From Canna indica (taxonomy: Eukaryota; Streptophyta; Magnoliopsida; Zingiberales; Cannaceae): a stretch of 64,000 nucleotides of DNA. Below, piece after piece: positions 59,701 through 64,000 of this stretch. A program made the translations under genes and the position numbers. The notes beneath the pieces are model-generated. The model searched no databases. It saw only the letters and a program-made list of their open reading frames with translations, and was not told where the DNA came from. The first letter of the stretch is position 1. Each line of letters starts with the position of its first letter. Location: contig CP136890.1 of assembly GCA_034359265.1 (NCBI GenBank), forward strand, positions 67,643,501 to 67,707,500, written 5' to 3'.

Positions 59701-60249
59701 GGGACAACCTATGTTGAATGTGATATGGATTTCTATGGACTGGTGGAAGAAGTGATAGAGTTGCACTACTTCGGCTTGAAATCAGTGATCCTATTTAGAT
59801 GTCATTGGTTCGATACAACAGAAAGGGGCATGAAAGTTCATCCAAAATACAAACTTGTTGAGGTTAATTACAAATCGAAATTGGCAGCAAATGAGCCTTT
59901 TATATTGGCATCACAAGCCGAACAAGTATATTACGCGAAGTATCCGGCTCGAAATAAAGATAGAGCGGATTGGCGTGTAGTCTGTAAGACAAAAGGTAGA
60001 AGAAAAATTGATCCGATAGTAGGAGAAAATGATCCTCCTGGTTTCTATCAAGAAGATGATCTTCCTGCTGTGGATCGTATTATTCCAATACTCGAGGATG
60101 CAGACACAACGTCAATTCAATTAGAAGTTGAATATGCTGATGATGACGATCATGAAATTGAGGAAGCTGGAGATGAAGAAGATGAAGAAGAGGAAGAAGA
60201 GGAAGAAGAAGAAGAATTCGAAGATTATTATTCAGATGATGAGGAATAA
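56779..60249 (+). pseudogene. CACTA Tnp2-type transposase, one premature stop
   Basis: The ATG at 56779 opens MSADRSWMYRRLDRG. Residues about 1-88 form Transpos_assoc. Transposase_21 (Tnp2) follows, with CPVCQHPRYKE, LGLCTDGFNPFG near residue 360, HGRLSCPYC and HNLDVMHIEKNVFDN near 580, blocks that carry conserved acidic residues. DUF4218 follows from about residue 650 (FFPPAFFDSMEHLPIHLAYE). A TAA at 59464-59466 comes after MVQK. The same frame continues with SIHNDQELETLRN, DUF4216 (HYFGLKSVILFRCHW) and an acidic tail to 60249. Element S has a tyrosine codon at that place, so the stop is one base change (TAC to TAA). Readthrough or the 895-residue product could retain function. This is untested. 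Confidence 0.92.
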
Positions 60250-60324
60250 TTGTAAAGTATATATTTTATTAAATATATCTCTACTATTTATACAATAATC
60301 TGATTATATGTATGTTCGACAGAT

Positions 60325-61855
60325 ATGTCTGGTCGTGGTTATCGACGCAGGAGAGCTTCGGAGTCTCCGATCGGTGAGACTCCAGCACTTACTCATGCTG
60401 CTGATCCTCCTGTTGCTGATCCTCATGAGGATGATACTGCCGAGGCTAGTACATCCAGACGCAGGCGGCCACGCGGGCCGAACAGGTGGCAGCCTCCACC
60501 AGCCACAGAGTCACGTAGATTGATTAGCGTGATTGGGGAGCGGTAATATATCATGAATTATGAATCATTACAAATTTATTATATCATAATATAATATTAA
60601 AATTTATTTTTGTTGTGCAGGTTCGAGCAAGAAGAAGTGCCGAGGAGCATTTCTTCTACTATTCGACGATACATGCACGGGGCATGGCCTACGTGGTCTC
60701 ACGTGCCTAGCGAGCACGTCGACATGTTATGGCGCGAGTTTGAGGCACGTATTATTATTATTTTTTACATGCATGATGATATATTAATATTGGTACTCAT
60801 ATTATTATTTTGCAGGCTCGCTATACATGGGCCGAGGACCAGAGGCCCTTCATTTACGCTGCCTGGGAGGCTATTTCCCGGGCAAGGTACAACGGGCAGC
60901 TGGGGCAGGCTCGGTCCCAAGCGATGGCCCGAGCTGGGACCACTAACATCGCGGAGACTCGGGGATACAGCCCCGGTTGGATTACTCCGGATATATGGGA
61001 CCAGCTCGTGGGGATATGGTCGACGGATCGATGGCAGGAGGTTTCTCGGAATGCGGCTAGAAATCGCATGTCGGGGGGAGCAGCGCGTCACACCGGCGGC
61101 TCTGTTGCATTTGCACGCAAACCGTATGGTAAGTATATCTTTTAATTATATATTTTATTTGTTATTATGTGTACTAATTAATGTATTTATTTTGTAAATG
61201 TAGACGACGGTGTCGGATGACGGGAGTGTCCAGCGACCCTCCCCGATGGCGGTGTTTGAGCGGACTCACCGTCGAGCACATGGGACTGGGGAGTACATCC
61301 ACAACCGCGCTGCATACATTATGGTAATTATATATTTGTTTAAATTATTCATTATATATTTATAATTTAAGTTTTATGATAAATATTAAACAAAAAATCA
61401 AACTCGAGTAGGAGACCTACAGCCAGACGGTGGTGCAGCGCGGGGGTACCCCCGAGGACTTTGACGCAGCATCGTGGGTCGAGGCCGCAGGTGGCTGGGA
61501 CCATGGCCGCGTATATGGCTTCGCAGATAGTGGTCATGCGCGAGCCGTACTAGGGCCACTTGGGGCACCGACCCCTCCGGTCGCTGGTGAGCGACCGTCC
61601 ACCTCCAGATCCAGTTATGATCATAGTAATAGGATAAGGACACTAGAGGAGACGGTCGCGCGTCAGACTGAGTTGATGGAGCGCCAGAGTCAGACGATGG
61701 CGAATATAGAAGCTATGCTACGCAACTTGTCAGGTCATCCCGAAGCAGGCATCTCTTCGGCATCATCTAATCCATCGTCCTCGAGTCAGTCCACGCCGGT
61801 GTACACTCAAGCGCTCCAGACCCCGCCATATAATCCAGACCATCCTCCATCGTGA
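60325..61855 (+). pseudogene. CACTA second gene (Transposase_24-like), five exons, 5-bp deletion in exon 3
   Basis: Exons are 60325-60542 (MSGRGYRRRRASESP start, RRLISVIGER end), 60621-60744, 60816-61128, 61204-61323 and 61412-61855 (VEAAGGWDHGRVYGFADSGH; coiled-coil TLEETVARQTELMERQSQTM; serine/proline tail). Introns 1, 3 and 4 are GT-AG. Intron 2 starts GAG|GCACGT and is GC-AG. Exon 3 is 313 bp against 318 bp in element S, so exon 4 would be read out of frame and meet TGA at once. It lies 75 bp downstream of the transposase on the same strand. By analogy with TnpA it would bind the subterminal repeats in the nucleus. Confidence 0.85.
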
Positions 61856-62154
61856 TCGTGAGATTTTTTGTTTGGATATTGAACTTGTTTAACTTATTTT
61901 GTTTGGATATTGATACTTCAATTTTGCATTTGAATTGTGTTTATACTATCGTGGATAATTATGAATATAAATATAATTGTTTTGATGTATATCTTGGTGT
62001 GTTTGTGATGTGTGAATGAATGTGTATGAGGTGTTTGTGATGTGTGAATGAATGTGTGTATGAGGGTATGGGTGTGTGAGTTATGTATCAGATAAATGTA
62101 TCAATGTATCAATGGAAATTTGAAATTTTCAAATTTTCTGGTTACAGGTATTTG

Positions 62155-62540
62155 TCATCAGCAACGGCTTTCCCACGGGCGTCCGTGGGAAAGCCGTTGC
62201 TAAAAGTGTATCGAAAGCCGTTGCTGATGACCTACAGCAACGGCTTAGCGATGGAGTTTTACTAACGGTGTTGCTACGGACTCAGCGGCCGTTGCTATTA
62301 ATGTTATCAGCAACGGCTCCGGGTCTGTGGCAAAACCGTTGCTGATAATATTTTTAGCGACGTCCCCGCGACCGTTGCTGATAATGTTTTGAGCGACGGC
62401 CCGAGCGACCGTTGCTGATCCGTTGCTAAGTCATCAGCAACGCGACTTTCTGTCACGGCGCTATTGCAACGGCTCAGCCGTTGCTGATTCTCTTCAGCAA
62501 CGGCTCAGCAACGGCATCAACCGTTGCTGATGACCATTTT
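62155..62540. repeat. Subterminal hairpin repeats, 3' end of element R
   Basis: Inverted ATCAGCAACGGC / GCCGTTGCTGAT units run up to the terminus, with a pair at 62157-62230 bracketing GCTTTCCCACGG / CCGTGGGAAAGC. The text is very close to 43416-43640 in element S. Confidence 0.9.
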
Positions 62541-62553
62541 TCTAGTAGTGATA

Positions 62554-62966
62554 TACTATTAATATATAATGGAAATAATAAGAGACATAATATTTAACTA
62601 ATCAAAAGTGTATAAATAAATTTATTATTTAAGTTAAATTTATCATTTAAAAATTTAAATTTAAATTATGTGAAATATTATGTTAAATTTATTGTAATGA
62701 TAAATTTATCATTTAAGTTAAATATTAATATATTAAATTTAAATTTAAAAATAAGAAATATATTTGTATTCAATGCAATAGAGACAAATAATATATATAA
62801 TATAGGGACTAATTAACAATTAGCATCTAAAAGTGAAGAATTAGAGACAAATAAAATGAACTATTGAGACATGTTTTCTATTATAATTTCTAATTTGAAG
62901 AATTAGGAATAAAAACTCTAATTAGTCTCTAATTACTTGTTTATATAGGCTAATTGTGTTGTAGTG
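62554..62966. repeat. Right subterminal region of element P
   Basis: AT-rich sequence with TTAGAGACAAATAA and CTAATTAGTCTCTAATTA blocks, matching in reverse the motif of the left end at 42175-42720, and ending in the terminal inverted repeat at 62966. Confidence 0.7.
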
Positions 62967-63267
62967 ACGACCAAATTGCTTGCCGTCCCAATATCATGTA
63001 GCTCACCGTGACAAGTCCATCAAAACTATTATTGCATGAATCCTTTTGTATATAAATGCAAAGTGATAGTTCTCGATTAAAAAATCTTGCGTTCGTACAC
63101 TTGAATAGATAAAAATTTGCGATTCGAATTGATAGTGATAGCTCACCGCTAACGAATTTGCGATTCGAATAGATAAAAATTTAAGAAGTAAGTTATGTCT
63201 AATTGAAACTCATTCGTAAAGCTCCACAATCAAAATGTCGGTACATCCAACTTCGGTCGTCCGACAT
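62967..63267 (-). pseudogene. Element O transposase, N-terminal part
   Basis: The ATG (63265-63267, - strand) opens MSDDRSWMYRHFDCGALRM. Frames then break, but IFIYSNRKFVS, ARFFNRELSLCIYIQK and FDGLVTVSYMILG are recognisable parts of Transpos_assoc. A duplication of about 70 bp (blocks at about 63090-63120 and 63150-63182) repeats the YSNRKF region. The gene continues at 42174 after removal of element P. Confidence 0.8.
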
Positions 63268-63348
63268 GATTCTATCAATCAATTATGACAATATCTTCAA
63301 TTAATGTCTTTAGATGGGATCAATGGTCATATTCCATTCGGGATTCAT

Positions 63349-63538
63349 GTTATTTATATATTTCACTAAGTATTTGTTTTAGTCTTTTTTTCATTATAAA
63401 TTTCGGCAGCATCTCTATCTAGTTCTCCGAATACGCATATCATCTGGGCGCATATCAGGGAACAAGGAAGATATAATAGCCAAAATTTATTAATAAAAAA
63501 AAGCTAAAAGAAATGATTAAGTGTAATATAAATAATTA
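63349..63538. repeat. Imperfect palindrome upstream of element O transposase
   Basis: Arms beginning GTTATTTATATATTTCACTA and ending TAAGTGTAATATAAATAA pair around a tip near 63440 (GTTCTCCGAATACGC / GCGCATATCAGGGAAC). It is more decayed than in R and S but has the same position, about 80 bp from the ATG, and the same length. The remaining 63539-64000 is AT-rich with AACCTAATTAA-type repeats and no gene. Confidence 0.8.
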
Positions 63539-64000
63539 TGTTCCCAAACTATTCAAATAAGGACAATTCAAGTGTTGTAGATCGTGTAAAAGATCATTAA
63601 CTTCGTTTACACGAATATACAACCTCTGAATGAATCTAAGGGTACCTTTTCAATTTAAATGATCTGACTCGTCGATACGTACGTGACACGTATCAACTCG
63701 ATCTAAGATTAAATATATAAAACCATAATTACACCAGAAGTAAACAACAATTAAACAAAATAATTAAACAACCCTAATTAAATATAATAACTACTACTTA
63801 AACACTAATCTATTAATTAAACAAGATTAAAATCTAATTATTAAATCAATATTAAAACCTAATTAAAACATTAATCTACCCTAATTAAAACTAATTAATC
63901 AACATGAATATTTAAAAAAAATAAAAAAACCTAATTAATAAAAAAATATTAAACCCTAATCAAACAGTAGCAACCTAGGGTTTTAGCCCCAAATTCGGCG

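Larger units (their letters stand above)
55347..62550 (+). mobile_element. CACTA element R (+), nearly complete autonomous-type, TSD ATA
   Basis: The ends are CACTACTAGAAA at 55347 and its inverse at 62539-62550, with ATA on both sides (55344-55346 and 62551-62553). At 7204 bp it has both genes of a plant En/Spm-type element, subterminal hairpin repeats at both ends, a GC-rich leader, a 26-bp tandem array and an upstream palindrome. Its defects are few: one stop codon in the transposase and a 5-bp deletion in the second gene. It inserted in element P just beyond the apyrase fragment and is a young insertion compared with its host element. Confidence 0.97.
42175..62966 (-). mobile_element. Non-autonomous CACTA element P carrying four host gene fragments
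   Basis: The ends are CACTACAACACAAAT at 42175 and its inverted match at 62954-62966 (ATTGTGTTGTAGTG). The 3-bp flanks are GCG and ACG, one base apart, and removing P rejoins element O transposase through text that matches the S copy. The span is 20,792 bp, of which R, S and a MITE account for about 13 kb, leaving about 7.75 kb. It has its own subterminal repeats and holds fragments of CIPK, alpha-amylase, MATE and apyrase genes, all on the - strand. I find no transposase of its own. It must have moved with enzymes from another element. Confidence 0.85.
29725..64000 (-). mobile_element. CACTA element O (-), fragmented by nested insertions
   Basis: Pieces of one CACTA element occur in order on the - strand: transposase start at 62967-63267, middle at 40385-42174, DUF4218 part at 37684-38016, DUF4216 part at 32630-33405, acidic tail at 30590-30789 and second gene at 29725-30495. 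The gaps are filled by element P and by three Gypsy LTRs whose target duplications fit the transposase sequence. The left terminus is lost at the LTR 27951-29719 and the right terminus lies beyond the window. It is related to, but clearly more decayed than, elements R and S. Confidence 0.85.

Overview
This 64 kb window is nuclear DNA from a flowering plant. The signs are spliced genes with plant introns, plant-type CACTA (En/Spm) transposases, Copia and Gypsy LTR retrotransposons primed by initiator tRNA-Met, TAA/TTA-target foldback elements, and fragments of plant nuclear genes such as plastid alpha-amylase, CIPK, MATE, apyrase, NDR kinase and a mitochondrial adenine nucleotide carrier. The species cannot be named from the sequence. 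I see no intact host gene, no rRNA or tRNA gene, no CRISPR array and no prokaryotic feature. Almost the whole window is a nest of transposable elements inserted into one another.

Left part (1-23.6 kb). The end of a decayed CACTA element (1-1580) is followed by a Copia gag scrap and a Copia element on the + strand (long terminal repeat from 1903, gag at 6852-7366). This joins a decayed Gypsy element on the - strand, which runs from its right-hand LTR (16032 to about 21134) through gag and protease to a truncated reverse transcriptase at 7367. The Gypsy element was hit by a solo Copia LTR (7672-11426), a hAT-like MITE (12029-12590) and a Sirevirus-like Copia remnant (13257-15466). Its LTR also holds exon fragments of an NDR kinase and a mitochondrial carrier. 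An AT-rich array of diverged repeats fills 21.1-23.6 kb.

Middle (23.6-42.2 kb). Two Sirevirus-like LTRs lie head to tail. The first is split at its TATA-box position by a foldback element that itself carries a second foldback element holding a 1.25 kb G-rich minisatellite. From 29725 a CACTA element on the - strand (element O) runs to the window end, cut by three Gypsy LTR insertions and by the large element P.

Right part (42.2-64 kb). Element P (42175-62966) is a non-autonomous CACTA element of about 7.75 kb net that carries fragments of four unrelated host genes (CIPK, alpha-amylase, MATE, apyrase), all on the - strand. Inside P sit two CACTA elements of one family. Element S (43403-48812, TSD TAA) is a deletion derivative. 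Element R (55347-62550, TSD ATA) is nearly complete, with a Tnp2-type transposase gene broken by one stop codon and a five-exon second gene broken by a 5-bp deletion. The order of events read from the nesting is O first, then P into O, then S, R and a small MITE into P.

The most notable signals are the four-gene capture in P, a palindrome of about 190 bp kept upstream of the transposase in all three CACTA copies, and an array of GGTCGACC-type palindromes that lies 55-66 bp from the TATA box in five separate Sirevirus-like LTRs.
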